Shown here one piece after another: positions 15,698 to 24,007 of a stretch of DNA of 64,000 bases. The DNA is from Streptomyces chromofuscus (GTDB taxonomy: Bacteria; Actinomycetota; Actinomycetes; Streptomycetales; Streptomycetaceae). Position 1 is the first letter of the stretch, and each line of letters starts with the position of its first letter. The stretch lies in assembly GCF_015160875.1 (NCBI RefSeq), contig NZ_CP063374.1:5273501-5337500 (forward strand), written 5' to 3'. The translations under genes were made by a program, and so were the position numbers. Below the pieces are notes generated by a model. That model was not told where the DNA came from, ran no database searches, and was given only the letters and a program-made list of their open reading frames with translations.

Positions 15698-16795
15698 ATG
15701 CCACGCCGCACCGCGACGATGCTCGCCTCCACCCTGATGCTGATCGCGCTCCTGTGCGCGGGAGTGCTCATCCCCGTGCCGTACGCGGAGATGTCCCCGG
15801 GGCCGACGGTGAACACGTTGGGGGACCACGACGGCGAGCCGGTGCTGCAGATCTCCGGGCACAAGACCTACCCGACGGACGGTCACCTCAACATGACCAC
15901 CGTCCGCGTCACCAGCGCCGACTACCGGATGAACCTCGTCGAGGCGGTCTACGGCTGGCTGGCGCACGACAACAAGGTCGTTCCGCACGACACCCTCTAC
16001 CCGGACGGCAAGACCGAGCAGGAGTCGACGCAGGAGAACGCCGAGGAGTTCAGCCAGTCCCAGGAGAGCGCCAAGGTCGCCGCCCTGAAGGAACTCGGCG
16101 TAGCGGTGGAGTCCTGGGTGATCGTCTCCACCGTCGTGAAGGACTCCCCGGCCCAGGGCAGGCTGCACGCCGGTGACGTGATCAAGGCGGTCGACGGGAC
16201 GACGGTAACGGCGCCCGCGGACGTGGCCGAGCTCGTGACCCGACACAAACCGGGCCAGGACGTCGTCTTCACCATCGTGCCCGCCAAGGAGCAGGCCGCG
16301 GCCGAGAAGGAGAAACGGGAACCGCTGAAGACCGAGAAGGTCACGATCACCACCAGGGCCTCCGACGACGCCGGCGAGAAGCGCGCCATCGTCGGCATCT
16401 CGGCCGGCACCGACCACACCTTCCCGTTCAGCATCGACATCAAGCTCGCGGACGTCGGCGGGCCGAGCGCCGGCCTGATGTTCGCGCTCGGAATCTACGA
16501 CAAGCTCACCCCGGGTTCGCTCACCGGCGGATCGTTCGTCGCCGGCACCGGCACCATAGACGACGACGGGACGGTCGGCCCGATCGGTGGCGTCGAGATG
16601 AAGACCGTCGGTGCGCGCAGCAAGGGCGCCCAGTACTTCCTGACGCCCGCCGACAACTGCGCGGCCGCCGCCAAGGACACCCCCGAGGGCCTGACCCTCG
16701 TCAAGGTCGACACCATCGACGACGCCCTCGGCGCCCTGAAGGACATCCGCGACGGCGACACCGCCGGCCTGCCGAGGTGCACGGCCAAGGGCTGA
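15698..16795 (+). CDS. Membrane-anchored PDZ/Lon-like (S16) protease, YlbL family
   Basis: This 365-residue protein has an N-terminal membrane anchor (residues 8-28), the family signature PVPYAEMSPGPTVNTLG, a PDZ domain around 120-205 (GVAVESWVIVSTVVKDSPAQ) and a C-terminal S16 domain. The catalytic dyad is visible: Ser257 in GGPSAGLMFAL and Lys309 in GARSKGAQY. The active site would face outside the membrane. Family members process or degrade membrane-proximal proteins. It ends near a 22-bp perfect inverted repeat shared with the convergent gene. Confidence 0.9.
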   Translation: MPRRTATMLASTLMLIALLCAGVLIPVPYAEMSPGPTVNTLGDHDGEPVLQISGHKTYPTDGHLNMTTVRVTSADYRMNLVEAVYGWLAHDNKVVPHDTLYPDGKTEQESTQENAEEFSQSQESAKVAALKELGVAVESWVIVSTVVKDSPAQGRLHAGDVIKAVDGTTVTAPADVAELVTRHKPGQDVVFTIVPAKEQAAAEKEKREPLKTEKVTITTRASDDAGEKRAIVGISAGTDHTFPFSIDIKLADVGGPSAGLMFALGIYDKLTPGSLTGGSFVAGTGTIDDDGTVGPIGGVEMKTVGARSKGAQYFLTPADNCAAAAKDTPEGLTLVKVDTIDDALGALKDIRDGDTAGLPRCTAKG

Positions 16796-16811
16796 CCGGC
16801 TGACAGGGCCG

Positions 16812-16861
16812 GTACGCCGCTGGGGGCGCCCTCATGATCGAGGGCGCCCCCAGCGGCGTAC
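16812..16861. terminator. Bidirectional terminator (22-bp perfect inverted repeat)
   Basis: Arms at 16812-16833 and 16840-16861 pair perfectly over 22 bp with a six-base loop. It lies between the convergent PDZ protease and PPA1309-family genes. Confidence 0.85.
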
Positions 16862-16963
16862 AGGGGACCTGGCGCGTCCCCGACGGCGCACACGAGGCAG
16901 GCGCCGGCCGCCCGGCGCCGTGCACCACGCGCCCGGCACGGTCCGGCGTCGTACCCGAGTCAC

Positions 16964-17506
16964 TCAGTCCGCGAACGTGGCCGCCAGCGCCTCCGCGAGG
17001 CCCGGCACCAGCTCGGAACCGGTGAGGACCTCCGTCGGGGAGTCCTTCTCGCGCAGTCGCAGGGCCGACTCGCGCGCGCCGTCGCGCAGCACGGCCACCG
17101 TCATGCGGACCTCCTGGCGCTCGGGGTGCCGGGCGACCCACTTGGCCAGCGCGGCCTCGTCCAGGTCGTCGGGGACCTGGGCCTCGGCGGACGGCGGCAG
17201 CATCAGCCGCTCCACCGTGAGCGCGCAGCCGGCCACCGCGTCGGGCCAGGCGATGGTGCCGAGGAACTCGTCGAGCGGCTTGTCCGTTGGAATCTCGTCC
17301 TGCTCGATCGGGGTGAGACCGGCGGCGTCCGGCTCGTCACCCAGGCCGAGCTGCGCCGCCAGCGCGGGTTCCTGGACCCGCAGCCGCGCGGTGTCTACGA
17401 GGGCGAAAAGGCGTGCGGGCTGGTCCCAGCCGAGGCCGGAGGCGTACTCGTCGATCTCGAGTACGGCCCGGGTGAGCGGGCTCGCCGCCATGGGTGTGTT
17501 GGACAT
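16964..17506 (-). CDS. PPA1309-family conserved actinobacterial protein
   Basis: This 180-residue soluble acidic protein matches a conserved actinobacterial family (PPA1309-like). Recognisable segments are LTRAVLEIDEYASGLGWDQPARLFALVDT near the N-terminus, and GCALTVERLMLPPSAEAQVPDD and RMTVAVLRDG toward the C-terminus. No catalytic motif is visible. It is usually found next to the UPF0182 gene, as here, where the two diverge. The ATG at 17506 is the start with family-like sequence. Function unknown. Confidence 0.82.
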   Translation of the reverse strand: MSNTPMAASPLTRAVLEIDEYASGLGWDQPARLFALVDTARLRVQEPALAAQLGLGDEPDAAGLTPIEQDEIPTDKPLDEFLGTIAWPDAVAGCALTVERLMLPPSAEAQVPDDLDEAALAKWVARHPERQEVRMTVAVLRDGARESALRLREKDSPTEVLTGSELVPGLAEALAATFAD

Positions 17507-17656
17507 GGTCACAATCCTGCCTCGTTCCCGCCCGGAATCGGGAACCGAGTAAAGCGTGAGTAAGTTGCATAGGTGAGGCCCTACGATCACGGGGCCCACG
17601 GACGGCCCACAAAACGGGGGCCTGACAGACCAACAGCGATTTTTCGAGGTGCCACC

Positions 17657-20647
17657 TTGGCTTTCCAGATGCCGGACCGCGGCGGAGGCCCGACGGGGCC
17701 ACGGATCAGAGTGGGCCGCCCGTCCCGGCGTGTCCGGACCCTGCTCATGACCTTGGGTGTCCTTGCCGTGCTCGGCATGGCGTTCACCATGTTCGCGGGC
17801 TTCTGGACGGACTGGCTCTGGTACCGGTCGGTCAACTACTCCTCCGTCTTCACCACCACCCTGTGGACCAAGATCGGGCTCTTCTTCGTCTTCGGCCTGC
17901 TCATGGCCGTCGCCGTCGGGTTCAACATCTGGCTGGCCCACCGGCTGCGCCCCCCGCTGAGCGCGATGTCGCTGGAGCAGCAGAGCCTCGACCGCTACCG
18001 GATGGGCATCGCGCCGTACAAGAAGTGGCTGCTGTTCGGGATCACCGCCCTGGTGGGTCTGATCGCGGGCGCTTCCGCGTCCGGGCAGTGGCGGACCTGG
18101 CTGATGTGGGTCAACGGCGTGCCGTTCGGGCAGAAGGACCCCCAGTTCAACCTGGACGTCGCCTTCTACGCCTTCGACCTGCCGTGGTACCGGTTCCTGC
18201 TCGGCTTCGGCTTCGCCGCCGCCATCCTCTCCCTGATCGCGGCCTCGCTCACGCACTACCTGTACGGCGGGCTGCGCGTCTCCAGCCCGGGCGCGCGCGC
18301 CACGGCCGCCGCGACCGGCCATCTGTCGGTCCTCATCGGCATCTTCGTCGCGCTGAAGGCGGTCGCCTACTGGCTCGACCGGTACGGCCTGGCGGTCAAG
18401 TCCAGCGACTTCAAGGCGACGGACAACTGGACGGGCCTGCGGTACGTCGACGCCAACGCCTACCTGCCGGCCAAGACGATCCTGTTCTGCATCGCCGTCA
18501 TCTGCGCCCTGCTGTTCTTCTCCACGATCTGGCGTCGCACCTGGCAGCTGCCGTTGATCGGCTTCGGCCTGATGGTGCTCTCGGCGATCCTGATCGGCGG
18601 GCTGTACCCGGCGATCGTGCAGAAGTTCCAGGTCCAGCCGAACGAGCAGGCCAAGGAAGCCCCGTACGTCGAGAAGAACCTCGCGGCGACACGTGAGGCC
18701 TACGGCATCGACGGCACGCAGGTCACCGAGTACTCGGGCACGGCCAACACCAAGGACACCGCCAAGCTGCGGGACGACGTCGACTCCACGGCGAGCATCC
18801 GCATCATGGACCCGAACATCATCTCGCCGACCTTCCAGCAGCTCCAGCAGATGCGGAAGTACTACGCGTTCCCGACCAATCTGGACGTCGACCGCTACGG
18901 CGCGGGCGGCACGGAGCAGGACACGGTCATCGGTCTGCGCGAGCTGAACTACGCGGGTATCGACAAGAAGAACTGGATCAACAACCACTTCCGCTACACC
19001 CACGGCTACGGCGCGGTCGCCGCGAAGGGCACCGCCGTGGACTCAGAGGGCCGCCCGGTCTTCACCGAGTCGGACCTGCCGTCCAAGGGCCAGCTCGGCC
19101 AGTACGAGCAGCGGATCTACTACGGCGAGAAGACCAACACGTACTCGATCGTCGGCGGTCCCCAGAAGGAGATCGACTACTCCGACGACAGCGGTGAGAA
19201 GACCTACAGCTACGAGGGCAAGAGCGGCGTCAACCTGGAGAACCCGATAAACCGGGCCGCCTACGCCGTGGCGCTCAACGAGCCGCAGATCATCTACTCC
19301 GGTGCGATCGGCGACGGTTCGCGGATCCTGTACAACCGCACGCCCAAGCAGCGCGTCGAGGCCGTCGCCCCGTGGCTGACCATCGACGGCGACGCCTACC
19401 CGGCGGTCGTCAACAACCGGATCCAGTGGATCGTCGACGCGTACACGACCACGAACGGATACCCGTACGCCTCGCGCACGACCCTCGGTGACACCACCGC
19501 CGACTCGCTGACCGCGACCAACGACCAGCGCGCCGTGGTGGCCCAGCAGAACCAGGTCAACTACATCCGCAACTCGGTGAAGGCGACCGTCGACGCGTAC
19601 ACCGGCGAGGTCAAGCTCTACCAGTGGGACACCCAGGACCCGGTCCTCAAGACCTGGATGAAGGCGTTCCCCGGCACGGTCGAGCCCCGCAGTGAGATCT
19701 CCGGCGCCCTGATGGACCATCTCCGGTACCCGCAGGACCTGTTCAAGGTCCAGCGTGAGCTGCTGACCCGCTACCACGTGAAGGACGCCGACACCTTCCT
19801 CAGCGGCAGCGAGGTGTGGCAGGTGCCGGACGACCCGACCAACAAGTCGGGTGACGCGGTGCCGCCGTACTACCTCAGCATGAGGATGCCCGACCAGCAG
19901 GAGCAGGCGTTCTCGCTGACGACGACCTTCACTCCCAACGGCCGGGACAATCTGAGCGCGTTCATGGCGGTCGACGCCGAGGCGGGCAAGAGCGACTACG
20001 GCAAGATCAGAATCCTGAAACTGCCGACGAGCACCACGGTCAACGGACCCAAGCAGGTGCAGAGCCAGTTCAACTCCGAACAGGACATCGCCGAATCCAT
20101 CCGGCTGCTGCGAGGCGGCGACTCGGAGGTGGAGTACGGCAACCTGCTGACGGTGCCGCTGGACGGCGGACTGCTGTACGTCGAGCCGGTCTACGTACGC
20201 GGTGGCGGGCTCCAGTACCCGCTGCTGCGCAAGGTGCTGGTGAGCTACGGCGGCAACACCGCGTTCGAGGACACCCTGGACGAGGCCCTCAACAAGGTGT
20301 TCGGGGCGGAGGGTTCGACCCCGCCGCCGGAGGAGGACACCGGCGAGGGCGACGGCGACACCACGCCGCCACCACCGACGAGTGACAACCCGACGGTCCA
20401 GGAGGCGCTCAACGACGCCCAGAAGGCCTTCGAGGCCGGCCAGGAGGCGTTGAAGAACGGCGACTGGGAGGCGTACGGAAAGGCGCAGGCTGACCTGGAG
20501 GCGGCGCTGCGGAAGGCCGAGGAGGCGCAGTCGCGGGCCGGCGGCTCCGGAGGTGCAGGCGGCGGCGCCGCCAGCAGTCCGAGCCCGACCGGCAGTCCAA
20601 GTCCGACCGGCAGTCCGAGTCCCACCCGCAGTCCGCAGAGCGGCTGA
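17657..20647 (+). CDS. UPF0182-family large membrane protein
   Basis: This protein of about 996 residues has seven hydrophobic helices in its N-terminal 300 residues (first TLLMTLGVLAVLGMAFTMF). A large extracytoplasmic domain follows, with family motifs PYVEKNLAATREAY, FAFDLPWYRFL and MRMPDQQEQAF. The last 100 residues are a Glu/Ala coiled stretch and a Ser-Pro-Thr repeat tail typical of exported Streptomyces proteins. UPF0182 function is unknown. The TTG at 17657 is chosen because GAGGTG precedes it; the ATG at 17669 is an alternative. Confidence 0.88.
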   Translation: MAFQMPDRGGGPTGPRIRVGRPSRRVRTLLMTLGVLAVLGMAFTMFAGFWTDWLWYRSVNYSSVFTTTLWTKIGLFFVFGLLMAVAVGFNIWLAHRLRPPLSAMSLEQQSLDRYRMGIAPYKKWLLFGITALVGLIAGASASGQWRTWLMWVNGVPFGQKDPQFNLDVAFYAFDLPWYRFLLGFGFAAAILSLIAASLTHYLYGGLRVSSPGARATAAATGHLSVLIGIFVALKAVAYWLDRYGLAVKSSDFKATDNWTGLRYVDANAYLPAKTILFCIAVICALLFFSTIWRRTWQLPLIGFGLMVLSAILIGGLYPAIVQKFQVQPNEQAKEAPYVEKNLAATREAYGIDGTQVTEYSGTANTKDTAKLRDDVDSTASIRIMDPNIISPTFQQLQQMRKYYAFPTNLDVDRYGAGGTEQDTVIGLRELNYAGIDKKNWINNHFRYTHGYGAVAAKGTAVDSEGRPVFTESDLPSKGQLGQYEQRIYYGEKTNTYSIVGGPQKEIDYSDDSGEKTYSYEGKSGVNLENPINRAAYAVALNEPQIIYSGAIGDGSRILYNRTPKQRVEAVAPWLTIDGDAYPAVVNNRIQWIVDAYTTTNGYPYASRTTLGDTTADSLTATNDQRAVVAQQNQVNYIRNSVKATVDAYTGEVKLYQWDTQDPVLKTWMKAFPGTVEPRSEISGALMDHLRYPQDLFKVQRELLTRYHVKDADTFLSGSEVWQVPDDPTNKSGDAVPPYYLSMRMPDQQEQAFSLTTTFTPNGRDNLSAFMAVDAEAGKSDYGKIRILKLPTSTTVNGPKQVQSQFNSEQDIAESIRLLRGGDSEVEYGNLLTVPLDGGLLYVEPVYVRGGGLQYPLLRKVLVSYGGNTAFEDTLDEALNKVFGAEGSTPPPEEDTGEGDGDTTPPPPTSDNPTVQEALNDAQKAFEAGQEALKNGDWEAYGKAQADLEAALRKAEEAQSRAGGSGGAGGGAASSPSPTGSPSPTGSPSPTRSPQSG

Positions 20648-20691
20648 TCGAAAAGCTCCTCCCGCGTCGTGATACGGTTGCCGAACAACGA

Positions 20692-20765
20692 CGCGGGGTG
20701 GAGCAGCTCGGTAGCTCGCTGGGCTCATAACCCAGAGGTCGCAGGTTCAAATCCTGTCCCCGCTA
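20692..20765 (+). tRNA. Initiator tRNA-fMet (CAU), copy 1
   Basis: A complete 74-nt cloverleaf has anticodon CAT in CTCATAA. It is the initiator type: position 1 (C) does not pair with position 72 (T), and the anticodon stem ends in three G-C pairs (GGG/CCC). The T-loop is GGTTCAAATCC. CCA is not encoded. A hairpin terminator follows. An identical copy lies at 23208. Confidence 0.97.
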
Positions 20766-20794
20766 CGGATGTCGACATGATTGTCGGCCGAGGC

Positions 20795-20828
20795 GAAGGC
20801 CCGGATCCTCTCGAGGATCCGGGCCTTC
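20795..20828 (+). terminator. Terminator of initiator tRNA copy 1
   Basis: A 16-bp inverted repeat (GAAGGCCCGGATCCTC at 20795-20810 with 20813-20828) separated by two bases lies 30 bases after the tRNA and ends in TTCGTGG. Confidence 0.8.
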
Positions 20829-20992
20829 GTGGTGTGCGAACGCATGTGCCGATGTGCGTTGTCGCCGTGCCGCCGTGGGGAGTTGGGGGATCTGTGTTTG
20901 ACTTATCTCTCTGTGGGCATGTCGACAAAACGCTGAAGTGACCTCACTGGCTGCGGTATACGAGGTGTACCCAGGTTGCAGGTGGTGCGACG

Positions 20993-22846
20993 ATGGACGT
21001 TATGGGGGACAAGGCAACTCTGTGCGAGACAGGGCGATTTGTGCAGCCTACCGGCCAGGAGGAAGCCCGGGACGAAACGGGCGAAGCGGCCGAGGAGGCG
21101 CGTCAGCGGCTCGCCGCCGAGGCTGGTGACATCGAGGCGATGAGCGTTCTCGGGGCCATGCTGCTGCGCCGCGGCGATCTCGACGGAGCCGAATCCCATC
21201 TGCGCGCCGCGACCGCCGAGGGCGACCGCGCCGCCGCGAACAACCTGGGCGTCCTGCTGCACCAGCGCGGGTACGCCGACGAGGCCGCCGGATGGTGGCG
21301 GATCGCCGCCGTCGCCGGCAGCGCCGCCGCCGCGCACGCGCTCGGGCGGCACCACCGTGAGCGCGGCGACGAGCCGGCCGCCGAGTACTGGCTGCGGCAG
21401 TCCGCCGAGCAGGGACACGTCCTGGGGGCGTACGCGCTGGCCGATCTGCTGGAGCACCGGGGGGACGACGACGCCGAGCAGTGGATGCGGGTCGCCGCCG
21501 AGCGGGGGCACCGGGAAGCGGCGTACCGGCTGGCGCGGACCCTTGATCGCAGAACCGTGCACGAGGGCGGGGCCGTGGCTGACAACGGTGTCGGGGGCGC
21601 CGGTCGGGCCGGTCCGCGAGGCTACCCGGAGGCCGCTTCGGACGAGGAGGCCGAGCAGTGGTACCGGCAGGCCGCGGCGCGCGGGCATCGGCGGGCCGCG
21701 CTGCACCTCGGGGCGATCCTGGAGAGGCGCGGGGAGCTGAAGGAGGCCGGACGCTGGTATCTGACGTCCGCCAAGGACGGCGAGCCGCGCGCCGCCTGTG
21801 CGCTCGGGTTCCTGCTGCGCGACGCGGGGGACGAGGAGAGTGCCGCCGTGTGGTGGCTGCGGGCCGCGCAGGACGGCGACGGCAACGCGGCGAACGCGCT
21901 GGGCGCGCTGCACGCCGAGCGCGGGCAGACGCAGACCGCCGAGCGGTGGTACCGGGCGGCCATGGACGCCGGGGACGTCAACGGGGCGTACAACCTCGGG
22001 CTGCTCTGCGCGGAGCAGGGGCGGACCACGCAGGCCGAGCAGTGGTACCGGCGTGCCGCGTACGCCGGGCACCGCGAGGCGGCGAACGCGCTGGCGATCC
22101 TGCTGCTCCAGGGGGGCGACGAGACCGGGGCGGAGCCCTGGTTCTCCAAAGCCGCGGAGGCGGGGAGCGTGGACGCCGCGTTCAACCTGGGCATCCTGTA
22201 CGCCAAGCGGGGCGAGGACGCGGCCGCGCTGCGGTGGTACGAGCGGGCGGCGGCCGCCGGGCACACCGAGGCGGCGTTGCAGGTCGGCATCGCGCGGCTG
22301 CGGGACGGGGACGAGCTGGAGGCGGAGCGGCATCTGCGGTGCGCGGCGGGGGGCGGCAGCGCGGAGGCGGCGTACCGGCTCGCGGCCGTCCTCGACGCGC
22401 GGCGGCCGCCGGTGTCGCCGCACGAGCTGGGGGAGCCGTCGCAGGAGAAGTCCGAGTGCGAGGAGTGGTACGAGCGGGCGGCGATGCAGGGGCACCGGCG
22501 CGCACAGGTGCGGGTCGGGATGCTCGCGGCGGCGCGCGGGGACGTGGTCGAGGCGGCCCGGTGGTACCGGGAGGCGGCCGAGGCGGGGTCGCGGAACGGG
22601 GCGTTCAACCTGGGGCTGCTGCTGGCTCGGGAGGGCAGTGAGCCGGAGGCGGCGGTGTGGTGGACGCGGGCGGCCGATGCCGGGCACGGGCGGGCGGCGT
22701 TGCGGCTCGCCCTCGTCTACGCGCGTCGTGGGGAGCTGGCGGAAGGGCAGCGGTGGGCCGATCGGGCGGTGACGCTGGGTCCGTCGGAGGTGGCCGAGCG
22801 GGCGGCGCGGCTGCGGGACGCGTTGCGCGAGGAGCTGTCGGCTTGA
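20993..22846 (+). CDS. Sel1/TPR-repeat protein
   Basis: This 617-residue protein is almost entirely Sel1-like helical repeats of about 35-36 residues. Typical units contain AxxNLGxLxxxRGDxxxAxxWxRxAAxxG, repeated at least fourteen times (for example NALGALHAERGQTQTAERWYRAAMDAG). Such repeats form a protein-binding solenoid. There is no signal peptide or catalytic domain. A Gly/Pro-rich interruption lies near residue 195. It starts at the ATG at 20993, or the next in-frame ATG nine bases later. Two identical initiator tRNA genes flank it. The partner protein is unknown. Confidence 0.88.
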   Translation: MDVMGDKATLCETGRFVQPTGQEEARDETGEAAEEARQRLAAEAGDIEAMSVLGAMLLRRGDLDGAESHLRAATAEGDRAAANNLGVLLHQRGYADEAAGWWRIAAVAGSAAAAHALGRHHRERGDEPAAEYWLRQSAEQGHVLGAYALADLLEHRGDDDAEQWMRVAAERGHREAAYRLARTLDRRTVHEGGAVADNGVGGAGRAGPRGYPEAASDEEAEQWYRQAAARGHRRAALHLGAILERRGELKEAGRWYLTSAKDGEPRAACALGFLLRDAGDEESAAVWWLRAAQDGDGNAANALGALHAERGQTQTAERWYRAAMDAGDVNGAYNLGLLCAEQGRTTQAEQWYRRAAYAGHREAANALAILLLQGGDETGAEPWFSKAAEAGSVDAAFNLGILYAKRGEDAAALRWYERAAAAGHTEAALQVGIARLRDGDELEAERHLRCAAGGGSAEAAYRLAAVLDARRPPVSPHELGEPSQEKSECEEWYERAAMQGHRRAQVRVGMLAAARGDVVEAARWYREAAEAGSRNGAFNLGLLLAREGSEPEAAVWWTRAADAGHGRAALRLALVYARRGELAEGQRWADRAVTLGPSEVAERAARLRDALREELSA

Positions 22847-23207
22847 CGGGGGGGCCGGCGGGGTGTGTGAGCGGTCGTCCGGGTCGGTACGGGGGTGCGT
22901 TTGCGGTGGTCCGGCGTCGGTGCCGAGTGCGTGAGCAGTCGCCCGGCGCCTCGGCGCCCGGGGGCGTGTCGCTTGCCGGCGTCGGCAGGGTGCCCCTGCG
23001 CCCACGCGTGCCGCGTCGGCAGGGTGCGGCTGCGCCCACGCGTGCCGCGTCGGCAGGGTGTCGTTGAGGCCACGCGTGCCGCCTGGGCGGGGTGCCGCTG
23101 CGCCCACCCGTGCCGGCCCAGCGGCATGACTGCACGGAGCCACGGCGGTCGGATTCTCAAGGGATTTGCTTCTGTCCGCGTTCTTGACGTAACGTTGCAT
23201 TCACCGA
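22847..23207. repeat. Intergenic region with 34-bp tandem repeats
   Basis: No gene is supported. About four copies of a 34-bp unit run from about 22980 to 23115; the core GTCGGCAGGGTG recurs at 22981, 23015 and 23049, with a degenerate copy at 23083. The second initiator tRNA follows at 23208; its promoter presumably lies in the less GC-rich stretch 23150-23200 (TTCTTGACGTAACG). Confidence 0.8.
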
Positions 23208-23281
23208 CGCGGGGTGGAGCAGCTCGGTAGCTCGCTGGGCTCATAACCCAGAGGTCGCAGGTTCAAATCCTGTCCCCGCTA
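23208..23281 (+). tRNA. Initiator tRNA-fMet (CAU), copy 2
   Basis: The 74-nt sequence is identical to the gene at 20692-20765, including the C1/T72 mismatch, the CAT anticodon and the GGG/CCC anticodon stem. An intrinsic terminator follows immediately. The flanking sequences differ, so only the tRNA and a few bases on each side are duplicated. Confidence 0.97.
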
Positions 23282-23288
23282 CTGAAGG

Positions 23289-23330
23289 CCGAGGGCCGGA
23301 TTCCCGTCACGGGAATCCGGCCCTCGGTTT
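23289..23330 (+). terminator. Terminator of initiator tRNA copy 2
   Basis: An 18-bp perfect inverted repeat (23289-23306 with 23310-23327) with a three-base loop is followed by TTTTGTG. Confidence 0.88.
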
Positions 23331-23426
23331 TGTGTCGTCGTGTCGTCGTGCTGGTGCCGCCGCAGGCGACGCACGAAGCCCCCGGCGACCCTGTGGGTGC
23401 CGGGGGCTCGCGGGAAACTCCTGTAC

Positions 23427-23843
23427 TTACGCGGACGCGCAGTTCGGGCACACGCCGCGGTACGTCACCTCGACGTCCGAGACCGTGAAGCCGAAGCGCT
23501 CCGAGTCGGGGAGGTCGGCCAGCGGGTTGCCCCTCGGGTGCACGTCGCGGATCGCGCCGCACTGGGCGCAGACCAGGTGGTGGTGCGGCTGGCGTGCGTT
23601 CGGGTCGTACCGCTTGGCACGCTTGTCCGTGCTGACCTCGAGCACCTCGCCGAGGGAGACCAGCTCGCCCAGCGTGTTGTAGACCGTCGCCCGGGAGATC
23701 TCGGGCAGCTTGGCGACAGCCCTGGCGTGCACCTCGTCGGCCGTCAGATGGACGTGTTCGCCGTCAAGGACCTCGGCCACGACGCGTCGCTGCGCGGTCA
23801 TCCGCCATCCGCGTCCGCGCAGCCTCTCCAGAAGGTCGCTCAT
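23427..23843 (-). CDS. catR: Fur-family peroxide repressor CatR (PerR-like)
   Basis: This 138-residue protein has the Fur fold: an N-terminal winged helix (QRRVVAEVLDGEHVHLTADEV, ISRATVYNTLGELV) and a metal-binding C-terminal half with HHHLVCAQCG and CPNC, two CxxC pairs for structural zinc. S. coelicolor CatR, the hydrogen-peroxide-responsive repressor of catalase A, is also 138 residues. It diverges from a catalase gene, with a perfect TTGGACT-T-AGTCCAA palindrome between them. The ATG at 23843 gives the family-typical MSDLLERLRGRGWRMT start. Confidence 0.9.
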   Translation of the reverse strand: MSDLLERLRGRGWRMTAQRRVVAEVLDGEHVHLTADEVHARAVAKLPEISRATVYNTLGELVSLGEVLEVSTDKRAKRYDPNARQPHHHLVCAQCGAIRDVHPRGNPLADLPDSERFGFTVSDVEVTYRGVCPNCASA

Positions 23844-23903
23844 GGCGCCAAGCCTAGCAGCAGGGGGAACAAAATCCGAACAGGTGTGACTTTGGAGCTC
23901 CAC

Positions 23904-23931
23904 TTGACTTGGACTTAGTCCAATGTAGGAT
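23904..23931 (+). promoter_or_regulatory. Catalase promoter with CatR operator
   Basis: TTGACT (23904-23909) and TAGGAT (23926-23931) are spaced 16 bases apart. The spacer contains almost all of the 15-bp palindrome TTGGACT-T-AGTCCAA (23909-23923). A Fur/PerR-type repressor bound there would exclude RNA polymerase. The adjacent catR gene is transcribed away from it and may also be controlled. Confidence 0.82.
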
Positions 23932-24007
23932 CTGGTTCGGCTCTGGTCGACGGACAGGAATTCGGCCCAGGAGCAGGACCACGCAAGGAATGACGCAGGA
24001 GGCGCAC

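Noticed and set aside
20692..23281. Integrated mobile element between two tRNA copies
   Set aside because: No integrase, excisionase or transfer gene lies between; the repeats are full tRNAs with separate terminators.
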